Positions 34,987 through 43,599 of a stretch of 64,000 nt of DNA are shown in pieces. The stretch's first letter is position 1. Each line of letters opens with the position of its first letter. The translations under genes were made by a program, and so were the position numbers. This DNA is from Mesobacterium pallidum. GTDB taxonomy: Bacteria; Pseudomonadota; Alphaproteobacteria; Rhodobacterales; Rhodobacteraceae. The stretch covers positions 186,001 through 250,000 of the forward strand of contig NZ_JAIMID010000003.1 of assembly GCF_019966535.1 (NCBI RefSeq), read 5' to 3'. The notes below the pieces were generated by a model that saw only the letters and a list, made by a program, of their open reading frames with translations, made no database searches and had not been told where the DNA came from.

Positions 34987-36564
34987 TCATTCCTTGAGCC
35001 AGACCTTGTCCATCGGCGAGGACGACGCCCAGATGCCCATCGGCGGGTTCTGCACCTTGTCCGAGTAGATCGTGTGCATCGGCACCGCGTTAATGAAGTA
35101 GATCGGGACGTCCTCGGCCACGATCTCCTGGAACTCGGCGTAGAGCGCCTTGCGCTTGTCGGCGTCCTGTTCCTGCGCGGCCTCGGCCAGCAGCGCGTCC
35201 ACGCGGGCATTGGCGTAGCCTTGGGTGTTCGACCAGACGCCCTTGCCGATGTTGTCGGACATGTAGGTCCGGTTCACGCCGATCACCGGGTCACCCCAGT
35301 TGTAGACGCTGTCCATGGACATGTCGAAATCCATCGTGCCCATGGCCTTGGCCCAGCTCGGGAAATCCGGGTGGGCGCGCAGCGTCACCTCGATCCCGAC
35401 CTTGCCCAGCGCGTTGCGAACGTATTCGGTCTGCGCCTTGTAGCCCGGAAAGCCCGGCAGCTCCATCGTCAGCGCAAAGCGCTTGCCGCCGTCCATCGGG
35501 TAGCCGGCCTCGTCCAGCAGGGCGTTGGCCTTGTCCAGATCGACCTCGTAGGCCGGCACGTCGGGGTTATAGAGCGGGCTGTCCGGGTGGACGCCGGTCT
35601 TGGCCTCGGTCGCGGTGCCGCGCATCACGGCCTTGAGGATGAAGTTCTTGTCCACCGCATAGGCGATCGCCTGGCGCACCTTCACGTCCTGAAGGGGACC
35701 GCGTGTCGTGTTCATCGCCAGCCAGTCGATGGGGCCGATGCCGCCGTAGCCCTGGCTCGTCACGTTCACGCCCTCGGCCTGCATCAGGCGGCTGACCACG
35801 GTCGGCTCGTTCTCGAAGGTGGACATGTGCACCTCGCCGTTCTGCAGCGCGATGGCGCGGGCGGAACTGTCAAGGATGATGCGCCCGACGATGCGGTCGA
35901 GATAGGGCAGGCCCTCTTCCCAGTAGCCCTCGTAGCGCTCGAGGATGATGTGCTCGCCCGGCTTGAACTCGACCAGCTTGAACGGGCCCGAGCCCACCAC
36001 GTCCTCGTTGTTGCGGGGATGGTTCTTGGGGTCCTGGCCGTCGCCGTAGATATGCTTGGGGATGATCGCCATCAGCTGGCCGGACATGGCCAGCATCAGC
36101 GCCGGGTGCGGGTGGGCGAGGTTCAGCACGGCGGTGTGTTCATCCGGCGTGTCGACGCTGGTCACAGGCGCGAACATCGACTTGAAGGGGTGGTATTCCT
36201 TGATCACATCGACGCTGAAGGCGACATCTTCGGAGGTGATGGGTTCACCATCGTGGAAGGTCGCGTTTTCCTGCAGGTGCAGGGTGACCGAAAGGCCGTC
36301 CTCGGCCACTTCCCACGATTTGGCAAGGTAGGGCTGCGGCGTCCAGTCCGCGTCATAGCGCAGCGGCGAGGCGAATAGCTGCGTGCCCGGCAGGCCGGTC
36401 GCGACGCCCGATTGCACTGCCGGGTTCAGCACGCGCGGCGTGCCGCCCGGCACAACCACGACCAGCGTGCCACCCGACTGCGGCGTCTCCTGCGCGGTCG
36501 CCGCGCTCAGCGACAGGGCCGAGACCGCCGCCGCCGCGAGGAATGATTTCATCCCGTTCATCAT
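34987..36564 (-). CDS. Peptide-type ABC importer substrate-binding protein
   Basis: A 525-residue SBP family 5 protein with a signal peptide (MKSFLAAAAVSALSLSAATA, then QETPQSGG). Signatures are PQPYLAKSWEVAEDGLSVTL, HDGEPITSEDVAFSVD and the VRQAIAYAVDKNFIL hinge. It would bind the substrate in the periplasm for the permeases encoded downstream. Family 5 proteins bind peptides but also opines, nickel and amides. The start at 36564 follows GGGGAGATT; two nearby ATGs are alternatives. The neighbouring amidohydrolase suggests an amide-containing compound rather than a plain peptide, but this is inference. Confidence 0.92.
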   Translation of the reverse strand: MMNGMKSFLAAAAVSALSLSAATAQETPQSGGTLVVVVPGGTPRVLNPAVQSGVATGLPGTQLFASPLRYDADWTPQPYLAKSWEVAEDGLSVTLHLQENATFHDGEPITSEDVAFSVDVIKEYHPFKSMFAPVTSVDTPDEHTAVLNLAHPHPALMLAMSGQLMAIIPKHIYGDGQDPKNHPRNNEDVVGSGPFKLVEFKPGEHIILERYEGYWEEGLPYLDRIVGRIILDSSARAIALQNGEVHMSTFENEPTVVSRLMQAEGVNVTSQGYGGIGPIDWLAMNTTRGPLQDVKVRQAIAYAVDKNFILKAVMRGTATEAKTGVHPDSPLYNPDVPAYEVDLDKANALLDEAGYPMDGGKRFALTMELPGFPGYKAQTEYVRNALGKVGIEVTLRAHPDFPSWAKAMGTMDFDMSMDSVYNWGDPVIGVNRTYMSDNIGKGVWSNTQGYANARVDALLAEAAQEQDADKRKALYAEFQEIVAEDVPIYFINAVPMHTIYSDKVQNPPMGIWASSSPMDKVWLKE

Positions 36565-36675
36565 CTGTAATCTCCCCGTGGGTTCAGGTCGGGCGCGTTT
36601 GCCGCGCCTCATGATCAAAGCCTAAGCGCAGGGGCTTTGCGTCAAAAAACTGATAAATTGGTCCGTAATGTCACA

Positions 36676-37620
36676 TCAAATGTGGGAATGGGCCGGCAGA
36701 TGGACTGCCAGATTCCTGAATTCCCCTTTTGATTTCAGGATGATGCAGTTGCGGATAAAGGCCTGGACGATGCCCGGCGGCTCGGAGTTTCCGACCGTCA
36801 GGATGCCGAACATCGGGGCAGGACCTGCATCCTGAATGGGCACGATGGCGTAGCTCGATTCGCCCTCGCGGTAGTCGAGCGGCTTGATGTTCAGGATCGA
36901 CACGCCGAATCCGCCCGAGACCAGCGCGCGCAGGATCTCGCTTGACCGCGTGGAATGGGCGATGCGGGGCGAAAGGCCGAGGTCGTCGAACATCGACCGG
37001 AAGTAATCCCGCGCCCCGGGCAGGTCGAGCGTCACCATCGGGCGCGTCGCGATCTCGGCCATGGTGGTCACGCCGCTTTGCGCGATGGGATCGTCACGCG
37101 GCACGATGGCATAGGGCGGCGCTTCGAACAGCGGCTCGAACCGGTGACGCGGGTCCGAGAAATCCTTGTAGCTGAACGCGAGGTCCGCCTCGCCCTCGTT
37201 CAGGAAATCGGTTACCCGGTTCAGCGAGCCCTCGAGCACGGTGATCGACAGGTCCGGGAAGGTCTCGGTCACACTGCGCAGGATCGTCGGCAGGAACGCG
37301 GGCGCGGCGGTGGCGTAGCAGGCGATGCGCACGGTCCCCTTGGCCAGGCCCGCGACCGACTGCATCTCGGCCTCGAAATGGCGGGCCTGGTGCAGGAAGC
37401 GGCGGATGAGGCCCAGCGCCTCGGTCCCCTGCGGCGTGGGACGGATGCCGCGCGCGGGGGTGCGGATGAACATGTCGTAGCCCAGGCCCCCTTCCAGCGC
37501 GTCAATGGCCGCGGTGATCGAGCTTTGCGAGATCGACAATTCCGACGCGGCCGAGGCGATGGAACCGAGCCGGCCCGCCGCCTCGACATAGCGCAATTGC
37601 TTGAGGGTGTAGTTCAGCAC
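36676..37620 (-). CDS. LysR-family transcriptional regulator
   Basis: A 314-residue LysR regulator. The N-terminal winged helix is clear (LRYVEAAGRLGSIASAASEL, then SISQSSITAAIDALEGGLGY), followed by the two-lobed effector domain (GTVRIACYATAAPAFLPTIL, EGEADLAFSYKD, LVSGGFGVSILN). It lies between the importer genes downstream and the amidohydrolase gene divergently upstream, so it probably controls both. A possible operator lies at 37662-37680. Confidence 0.9.
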   Translation of the reverse strand: MLNYTLKQLRYVEAAGRLGSIASAASELSISQSSITAAIDALEGGLGYDMFIRTPARGIRPTPQGTEALGLIRRFLHQARHFEAEMQSVAGLAKGTVRIACYATAAPAFLPTILRSVTETFPDLSITVLEGSLNRVTDFLNEGEADLAFSYKDFSDPRHRFEPLFEAPPYAIVPRDDPIAQSGVTTMAEIATRPMVTLDLPGARDYFRSMFDDLGLSPRIAHSTRSSEILRALVSGGFGVSILNIKPLDYREGESSYAIVPIQDAGPAPMFGILTVGNSEPPGIVQAFIRNCIILKSKGEFRNLAVHLPAHSHI

Positions 37621-37661
37621 GGGCGCATTCCACCAGAAAACCGCGAATGATCATCAGGTAA

Positions 37662-37680
37662 ATCCATTTTTCGGATGGAT
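37662..37680. promoter_or_regulatory. Candidate LysR operator
   Basis: ATCCAT (37662-37667) and ATGGAT (37675-37680) form a perfect 6-base inverted repeat with a 7-base spacer, in the AT-richer 112-base region between the LysR start and the amidohydrolase start. LysR proteins bind such T-N11-A-type palindromes near their own promoters. Confidence 0.5.
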
Positions 37681-37732
37681 GGAACCCGCCTAGGCTTTTG
37701 TCATCCCGCCCCCAGCCCCAAGAGGAAAATTG

Positions 37733-39373
37733 ATGCAGACCACCATCTATTCCGCCAAGAAAATCATCACGATGAACCCGAACCAGCCGGTGGTCAGCCA
37801 TGTCGCGGTGCGGGACGGCAAGATCCTTGGCGCCGGGTCCCTGTCGGATCTGACAGGTTGGGGCCCGCATGTCGTGGACGACAGATTCGCCGACAAGGTG
37901 CTGATGCCGGGCCTGATCGAGGGACATGCGCATACCATGGAGGGGGCGCTTTGGTCCTTTACCTATGTCGGCTGGTTCGACCGGATGGACCCCGATGGCA
38001 AGGTCTGGGACGGGGTGAAGACGGTGGATGACGTGGTCGCGCGCCTGTCGGAAATCGAGGCCGGGATGGAAGACCCCGACGCGCCGCTTCTGGGCTGGGG
38101 GTTCGACCCGATCTACATGGACAACGTGCGCATGACGCGGGCCGATCTCGACCGGGTGTCGGCGACGCGCCCGGTGGGGATCATGCATGCCTCGGGCCAT
38201 ATCCTCAACGTGAACTCCAGGGGGCTGGAGCTGGCGGGGATGCTGCGCGAAGGCCACAATCACCCCGGCATCCCGCTGGGTCCCGACGGCCTGCCGACCG
38301 GAGAGCTGAAGAGCCCCGAGGTTTTCACCCCCGTCGGCAAGCATGTGGGCATGGACCGCGCCTTCCTCGCGGCCGACCCGCAGGGGCTGCGCAATTACGG
38401 CAAGCTTTGCGTGCGGGCCGGGGTGACGACCTCGTCCGACCTGGGCCAGCAGCTGACCGACGCGTTGGTCGACATGTTCCTCTCGGTGACGGAGGAAGAG
38501 ACCTACCCGGTCTGCATCGTGGCCTTCCGCATCAACTTCGGAATCGCGCCGAAAGAGCTGGTGGCGTATACGGCGGGGCTGAAAAGCCGATCGACCCAGC
38601 GGCTGGAACTGGGCAAGATCAAGGTGGTGGCCGATGGCTCGATCCAGGGCTTTTCCGCGCGCCTGCGCTGGCCGGGCTATTACAACGGCGCCGAGAACGG
38701 GTTGTGGTACGTGGCCCCCGACCAGCTGGCCGAGATCTATGCGCTGGCGCTCAAGGCCGGCGTGCAGGTCCACACCCACACCAATGGCGACGAGGCGACC
38801 CAGCTGACCATCGACACGCTCGAGGCCGCGCTGCGCGAAACGCCCGACCCCGATCACCGCTTTACATTGCAGCACTGCCAGTTGGCCGACGCGGCGCAGT
38901 TCCGCAAGATGGGCAAGATGGGCATGTGCGCCAACCTCTTTGCCAACCACCATTACTACTGGGGGGACGAACATTACGCCCTTACCGTCGGCCCCGAGCG
39001 GGCCGAGCGGATGAACGCCACCCGCACCGCGCTTCAGATGGGGGTCGAGCTGGCGATCCACTCCGACGCGCCGGTCACACCGCTGGGGCCGCTCTTCACC
39101 GCCTGGGGCGCGGTCAACCGGCTGACCGCCTCGGGCCGGGTGCAGGGCGAGGGAGAGAAGATCAGCGTCGAGCAGGCGCTTTACGCGATCACGCTAGGCG
39201 CGGCGATCACGATGAAGATGGACGACCGGATCGGGTCGATCGAGGTCGGCAAGCGCGCCGATTTCGCCGTGCTCGAGGACGATCCCTACGCGGTCGCGCC
39301 CGAGACGCTCAAGGACGTCGGCATCTGGGGCACTGTGCAGGGCGGCCGCATCTTCGCGGCCTCAGACCTCTGA
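37733..39373 (+). CDS. YtcJ-like metal-dependent amidohydrolase
   Basis: A 546-residue member of the Amidohydro_3/YtcJ group. The metal-binding motif after strand 1 is MPGLIEGHAHTMEG; further metal ligands are in HTHTNGDEA, FTLQHCQLA and IHSDAPVTP, and the C-terminal DRIGSIEVGKRADFAVLEDD is the amidohydrolase beta-sandwich end. The ATG at 37733 follows AGAGGAAAAT. It is divergent from the LysR gene and overlaps the CobW gene by one base (TGATG). Substrate unknown; an imported amide or N-acyl compound is plausible given the linked importer. Confidence 0.88.
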   Translation: MQTTIYSAKKIITMNPNQPVVSHVAVRDGKILGAGSLSDLTGWGPHVVDDRFADKVLMPGLIEGHAHTMEGALWSFTYVGWFDRMDPDGKVWDGVKTVDDVVARLSEIEAGMEDPDAPLLGWGFDPIYMDNVRMTRADLDRVSATRPVGIMHASGHILNVNSRGLELAGMLREGHNHPGIPLGPDGLPTGELKSPEVFTPVGKHVGMDRAFLAADPQGLRNYGKLCVRAGVTTSSDLGQQLTDALVDMFLSVTEEETYPVCIVAFRINFGIAPKELVAYTAGLKSRSTQRLELGKIKVVADGSIQGFSARLRWPGYYNGAENGLWYVAPDQLAEIYALALKAGVQVHTHTNGDEATQLTIDTLEAALRETPDPDHRFTLQHCQLADAAQFRKMGKMGMCANLFANHHYYWGDEHYALTVGPERAERMNATRTALQMGVELAIHSDAPVTPLGPLFTAWGAVNRLTASGRVQGEGEKISVEQALYAITLGAAITMKMDDRIGSIEVGKRADFAVLEDDPYAVAPETLKDVGIWGTVQGGRIFAASDL

Positions 39374-40266
39374 TGGATATCCCCGTCACGGTGATCGGCG
39401 GTTACCTTGGCGCGGGCAAGACCACGCTGGTCAATCACCTCCTGCGCCACAACGAGGGTCAGCGGCTGGCCGTTCTGGTCAACGAATTCGGCGAGCTGCC
39501 CATCGACGCCGACCTGATCGAGGCGGAAGAAGACGGGCTGGTCTCGATCTCGGGCGGCTGCGTCTGCTGCGCCTACGGGTCCGACCTGATCGGCGCGCTG
39601 GATGACCTGAAGGCAATGGTGCCGCGCCCCGACCACGTGCTGATCGAGGCGTCCGGCGTGGCCCTGCCAGGCGCCATCGCGACCACCGTGGGGCTGGTGC
39701 AGGGGCTGCGCGCCGATGCGATCCTGGTGCTGGCCGATGCCGACCAGGTGCAGGCCAACGCGGCGAACAGCTACCTTTCGGACACGATCGACCGGCAGTT
39801 GGCGCAGGCCGACATCCTGCTGCTGACCAAGCCCGACCTCGCTTGCGACCTCGCGGCCGTGACCGACTGGCTGCGCGCCAAGGCCCCCCGGGCCCGGATC
39901 ATCCCCGCCGATCACGGGCAGGTCCCGATCTCGGCCGTCCTGGGCGCCCTGCCCCTGCCCGCCCGCGGCCACCGCCCCGACGCGGGCGCCCATGGCCTTT
40001 TCGCCAGCCACGTGCTGCGCCCCGACGGCCCGGTCGATGCGCAGGCCCTCGCCCGCGCCCTGGCCGAGGACCCGACCATCACCCGCGCCAAGGGCTTCGT
40101 CACCGGCCCCACTGGCCCTGACTTGATCCACGTGGTCGGTCGCCGCCACGACGTGGAACCCGCCGCAACTGGGCACGAGACGGGCGTCGTCTGCATCGGC
40201 TTCAAGGGAGACCTGCGGCCCGAGGCGCTCGAGGCGCTTCTGGCCGAATGCGTCGCGCCCGCCTGA
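39373..40266 (+). CDS. G3E-family (CobW/COG0523) GTPase, putative metallochaperone
   Basis: A 297-residue GTPase. It has Walker A GGYLGAGKTTLVNHLL, switch motifs LVNEFGELPIDADLI, the metal-binding CxCC in ISGGCVCCAYGSDL, the ESASG-like EASGVALP and the guanine motif LLTKPDL. G3E members insert metals such as zinc into target enzymes. Translational coupling (TGATG) to a metal-dependent amidohydrolase suggests that the target is that enzyme. Length is slightly short (families are often 300-400), with a small C-terminal domain. Confidence 0.9.
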   Translation: MDIPVTVIGGYLGAGKTTLVNHLLRHNEGQRLAVLVNEFGELPIDADLIEAEEDGLVSISGGCVCCAYGSDLIGALDDLKAMVPRPDHVLIEASGVALPGAIATTVGLVQGLRADAILVLADADQVQANAANSYLSDTIDRQLAQADILLLTKPDLACDLAAVTDWLRAKAPRARIIPADHGQVPISAVLGALPLPARGHRPDAGAHGLFASHVLRPDGPVDAQALARALAEDPTITRAKGFVTGPTGPDLIHVVGRRHDVEPAATGHETGVVCIGFKGDLRPEALEALLAECVAPA

Positions 40267-40276
40267 AACCGGGCAC

Positions 40277-40340
40277 GGGGGCGCTGCCCCCCGTCACCTT
40301 CGGTGACGCCCCCCGGAGTATTTTCGGAATAATGAAAGGG
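40277..40340 (+). repeat. Dispersed intergenic repeat (type A), forward copy with hairpins
   Basis: Two hairpins, GGGGGCGCTGCCCCC (40277-40291) and GTCACCTTCGGTGAC (40293-40307), lead into CCCCGGAGTATTTT then CGGAATAATGAAAGGG (40311-40340). It follows the CobW gene by 10 bases and may work as its terminator. It faces a type B copy at 40376. Confidence 0.78.
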
Positions 40341-40375
40341 ATTGGAGGCGCATGTCGCCGCCACGCGCGCCGACT

Positions 40376-40413
40376 CCCCTTCATCTTGCCGATAAACTCC
40401 CGCCGGAGGCTCC
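40376..40413 (-). repeat. Dispersed intergenic repeat (type B), reverse copy
   Basis: On the minus strand it reads GGGAGCCTCCGGCGGGAG then TTTATCGGCAAGATGAAGGG, nearly identical to 4358-4394. Together with the forward copy at 40311 it forms a head-to-head pair in the 275-base convergent spacer; the remaining part of the spacer (40414-40541) shows nothing recognisable. Confidence 0.78.
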
Positions 40414-40541
40414 CGCCCGTTCCAGACAATCCACTGGCGCTTTGTCGGGGTCGGCCAGCCACGCGCTTCCTCCTCCCCGTGCGGGAGGAGGACAGGAGGT
40501 GGGGCCCGGCATGCTCTTCCCGCGCCAGCGGGGCATCCGGA

Positions 40542-41504
40542 TCAGCGGCAGAAGCTGCCCGAGCGGTAGCGGGCCGTGTCCATGTGCAGATGGTCCTGGT
40601 GATAGCGGTCGCCATCGGGGCCAAGCACCGTGCCGAAGGGGCCGCAGGCCGCGCGGTGGATCTTCTTGAGCGTCGCGCTCCAGGTCTTGTCACGCCAGCC
40701 CTTCAGCACCGTCACCGTGGTCCCGTCGCGCAGCACGAAACCCGAGATGTCGATGGCCCGCCCCTTGCCATGTTCCGACACCTTTGCACCGGGCTGGTTG
40801 TTCCGGGTGCGGCAGGAATAATGCGCGGCCACCTTCAGCTGCGACAGCCCGCCGCCGCGCGAGCCGAAGGCCGGCTTCACGCCCGTCTCGACCCAGGTCT
40901 TGATCGTCTTGGCGGTGGTGCAATCCATCACGCTTTCCTGGCTCAGCCGCACGCCCGAGACCGAGCGCAGCTTGACCGCGTCCTTGATCCCGCAGGCCGA
41001 GATGCGCCCGGGCACCCGGCCCACATTCGACCCTTGCAGGTCGATATCGCCGCAGACCGCGCCCTTGCGGGCCAGCTGCCGCTTGGCCATGGCCTTTTTC
41101 TCGAGGGCACCGGGCCGCGAGGCGGGGCGCAGCGAGCGCACCGTGCCGGAACTGGCCAGCACCATCACGCCCTTGGTATTCGCGGCGAGATCGTCCGAGG
41201 TCAGCGCCGGCGCAACCGGAGAAGGCTTGACGACAGCCGAGCCCGGGCGTGGCACGGGGCGGATCGGCGGCAAGGCCGAGGCGGCAATCCCGAGGGTGGT
41301 CGGGCTGACGACGGCCAGCGCCATTTCGGCGGCCAGCGGATCGTCGGTATCGCCCTCGGAAAGAGGTCGCCCAAGGGGCCGGATCGCGCCCGTCGCATCA
41401 ACGGTGACGGCGTTACGCGCCATCGGTCGGGGCGAGCTGTCCGGCGCCGCGGACCATCCGGCCCCCGCAACGCAGATCAGCATCACCCCGATGATATATT
41501 TCAC
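40542..41504 (-). CDS. Extensin-like family protein
   Basis: A 320-residue exported protein with a signal peptide ([19 protein letters not shown]). The N-terminal half is low complexity. The C-terminal domain is the bacterial extensin-like domain with several cysteines (GAVCGDIDL, ISACGIKDA, VMDCTTAK, HYSCRTRN, RAACGPFG). It contains SEHGKGRAIDI and HQDHLHMDTARY, which match the SxHxxGxAxD and HxH zinc motifs of LAS-type peptidoglycan peptidases. The GTG start overlaps the tyrC stop (GTGA). Confidence 0.85.
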   Translation of the reverse strand: MKYIIGVMLICVAGAGWSAAPDSSPRPMARNAVTVDATGAIRPLGRPLSEGDTDDPLAAEMALAVVSPTTLGIAASALPPIRPVPRPGSAVVKPSPVAPALTSDDLAANTKGVMVLASSGTVRSLRPASRPGALEKKAMAKRQLARKGAVCGDIDLQGSNVGRVPGRISACGIKDAVKLRSVSGVRLSQESVMDCTTAKTIKTWVETGVKPAFGSRGGGLSQLKVAAHYSCRTRNNQPGAKVSEHGKGRAIDISGFVLRDGTTVTVLKGWRDKTWSATLKKIHRAACGPFGTVLGPDGDRYHQDHLHMDTARYRSGSFCR

Positions 41505-42421
41505 TTTTTCGCACCTGCACGCCCGAAATCCGGCGCGTCCGTATCCTGACCCGCCTCGATGATACCACGGCGGATGGCGCGCGTCCGGGTGAAATAATCG
41601 AACAGCTGCTCGCCATCCCCTGTGCGGATCGCCCGTTGCAGCGCAAAGAGCTCCTCGGTGAAGCGGCCGAGGATTTCCAGCGTCGCCTCCTTGTTGGTCA
41701 GGAAGACGTCGCGCCACATGGTCGGGTCCGAAGCGGCGATCCGGGTGAAGTCGCGGAAACCGGCAGCCGAGTACTTGATGACCTCGCTGTCGGTCACGCG
41801 CCGCAGGTCATCCGCCACGCCCACCATCGTGTAGGCGATGAGGTGCGGCGTATGCGACGTGACGGCCAGCACCAGGTCATGGTGCTCGGCGTCCATCTCT
41901 TCGACATTGGCGCCCATGCCTTCCCAAAGCGCGCGCAGGCGCGCCACCGCCCCCGGGTCGCTGCCGACCACCGGAACCAGCAGGCTCCAGCGGTTGTCGA
42001 AAAGCGTGGCAAAGCCCGACTCGGGGCCCGAATGCTCGGTCCCGGCCAGCGGGTGGGCGGGGACGAAATGCACGCCCTCGGGAATGTGGGGCCCGACCGC
42101 GTCGATCACCGCCTTCTTGACCGAGCCGACGTCGCTGACCGTCGCGCCCGGTTTCAGGTGCGGCGCCATCGCCTCGGCCACCGCGCCCATGGCGCCGACC
42201 GGCACGCAGAGCACGACGAGGTCGGCGCCCGAGACCGCCTCTTCCAGCGTGTCGCAGACCCGGTCGCAGAGGCCAATGCGGCGCGCGGTCTCGCGCGTCC
42301 CGGCGCTGCGGGCATAGCCCGTGACCTCGCCCGCGAGATCGCCGCGCCTGATGGCCCAGAACATCGACGAGGCGATCAGGCCGAGGCCGATCAGCGCGAC
42401 CCGCTCGTAGACATGGCTCAT
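41501..42421 (-). CDS. tyrC: Prephenate/arogenate dehydrogenase family protein
   Basis: A 306-residue NAD(P)-dependent dehydrogenase of tyrosine biosynthesis. It has an N-terminal Rossmann motif [14 protein letters not shown], the [13 protein letters not shown] block, the catalytic [16 protein letters not shown] and the helical dimerisation part with [12 protein letters not shown]. TyrC-type proteins act on prephenate or arogenate. The ATG at 42421 overlaps the hisC stop, so an operon hisC-tyrC-extensin is likely, supplying the transaminase and dehydrogenase steps of tyrosine synthesis. Confidence 0.92.
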   Translation of the reverse strand: MSHVYERVALIGLGLIASSMFWAIRRGDLAGEVTGYARSAGTRETARRIGLCDRVCDTLEEAVSGADLVVLCVPVGAMGAVAEAMAPHLKPGATVSDVGSVKKAVIDAVGPHIPEGVHFVPAHPLAGTEHSGPESGFATLFDNRWSLLVPVVGSDPGAVARLRALWEGMGANVEEMDAEHHDLVLAVTSHTPHLIAYTMVGVADDLRRVTDSEVIKYSAAGFRDFTRIAASDPTMWRDVFLTNKEATLEILGRFTEELFALQRAIRTGDGEQLFDYFTRTRAIRRGIIEAGQDTDAPDFGRAGAKK

Positions 42422-43503
42422 GTGCGGCGCGCCTTGAACTGGCCCACGGCATGGGCGACCTGACGGCACGACGCCTCGTCGCCGATAGTGATGCGCAGGC
42501 AATGGGGCAGCTTGTAGCCGCCCGTCTTGCGCACGATCAGCCCGTTCGACTTGAGATGCGCGTCACAGGCATCCGCCTCTTCGGCGCTGGCAAAGCGGGC
42601 CAGCACGAAATTGGTCATCGAGGTGTCGCAGGGCACGCCGTGCTCGGCCAGCGCGTCGGCCAGCCAGTGGCGCATGCGGGCATTCTCGGCCCGGCATTTT
42701 TCGGTGTAGGCCACGTCGCGCACGGCGGCGATCCCGGCCGCCATCTGCCCGGCCGACAGGTTGAACGGCTGGCGCAACCGGGTCAGCACGTCGATCATTT
42801 CGCGCTGCGCATAGCCCCAGCCGATCCGCAACCCGCCCAGCCCGTAGATCTTGGAGAATGTGCGCGTCATGATCACGTTCGGATGCGCGTCGACCACCGA
42901 GACGCCCCCGTCGAACCCGTCGACGAATTCGGCATAGGCGCCGTCCAACACCAGCACCACGTTCCCGGGCAGGGACGAGGCGAGCCGCTCCAGCTCTCCC
43001 TCGCCGACCATGGTCGAGGTGGGATTGCCGGGGTTGGCTATGAAGACCAGCCGCGTGCGGTCGGTCACAGCGCCAAGGATCGCGTCGATGTCGACCACGC
43101 GGTCGCGCTCGGGCACTTCGACGGGCACGGCGCCGACCATGTGCGCCAGGATCGGGTACATGGAAAAGCCGTGCTCGGTCACGATGACCTCGTCGCCGGG
43201 GCCGGCATAGGCATTGGCCACGAATTGCAGCACCTCGTCGGACCCCACGCCGCAGATGATGCGGTCCGGGTCGAGGCCGTTGACCTCGCCGATCGCCGCG
43301 CGCAGCTCGGCATGGTCGGTGTTGGGATAGCGGTGCAGCTGGTGGGCGGCGCGGGTATAGGCCTCGATCGCCAGAGGCGAGGGCCCGAACGGGTTCTCGT
43401 TCGCGCTGAGTTTCACGACGTTCTCGACGCCGTCGATCTTGCTCGAGCCACTGACGTAAAGCTCGATCTCCATGATCCCGGGCTGCGGTTCGATCCCCGC
43501 CAT
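42418..43503 (-). CDS. hisC: Histidinol-phosphate / aromatic aminotransferase
   Basis: A 361-residue PLP enzyme. The core [49 protein letters not shown] and [19 protein letters not shown] (PLP lysine near residue 215) are typical of HisC. In hisC-tyrC operons the same enzyme usually also transaminates prephenate or phenylpyruvate-type substrates, so a double role in histidine and tyrosine synthesis is inferred. It is the first gene of this operon. Confidence 0.93.
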   Translation of the reverse strand: MAGIEPQPGIMEIELYVSGSSKIDGVENVVKLSANENPFGPSPLAIEAYTRAAHQLHRYPNTDHAELRAAIGEVNGLDPDRIICGVGSDEVLQFVANAYAGPGDEVIVTEHGFSMYPILAHMVGAVPVEVPERDRVVDIDAILGAVTDRTRLVFIANPGNPTSTMVGEGELERLASSLPGNVVLVLDGAYAEFVDGFDGGVSVVDAHPNVIMTRTFSKIYGLGGLRIGWGYAQREMIDVLTRLRQPFNLSAGQMAAGIAAVRDVAYTEKCRAENARMRHWLADALAEHGVPCDTSMTNFVLARFASAEEADACDAHLKSNGLIVRKTGGYKLPHCLRITIGDEASCRQVAHAVGQFKARRT

Positions 43504-43599
43504 CTGCGTCCCTCCGACTGTACTGGCGCCTTTTAGCGGCAGGTGGGCGCGGTGACCAGACGGGATGAGGTCGCGGCGGGCGGGCCCGCCGCGCCGGGG

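Noticed and set aside
36672..36684. Palindrome CACAT-CAA-ATGTG as a LysR operator for the importer
   Set aside because: It overlaps the LysR stop codon and is far (over 100 bases) from the binding-protein start; too weak to call.
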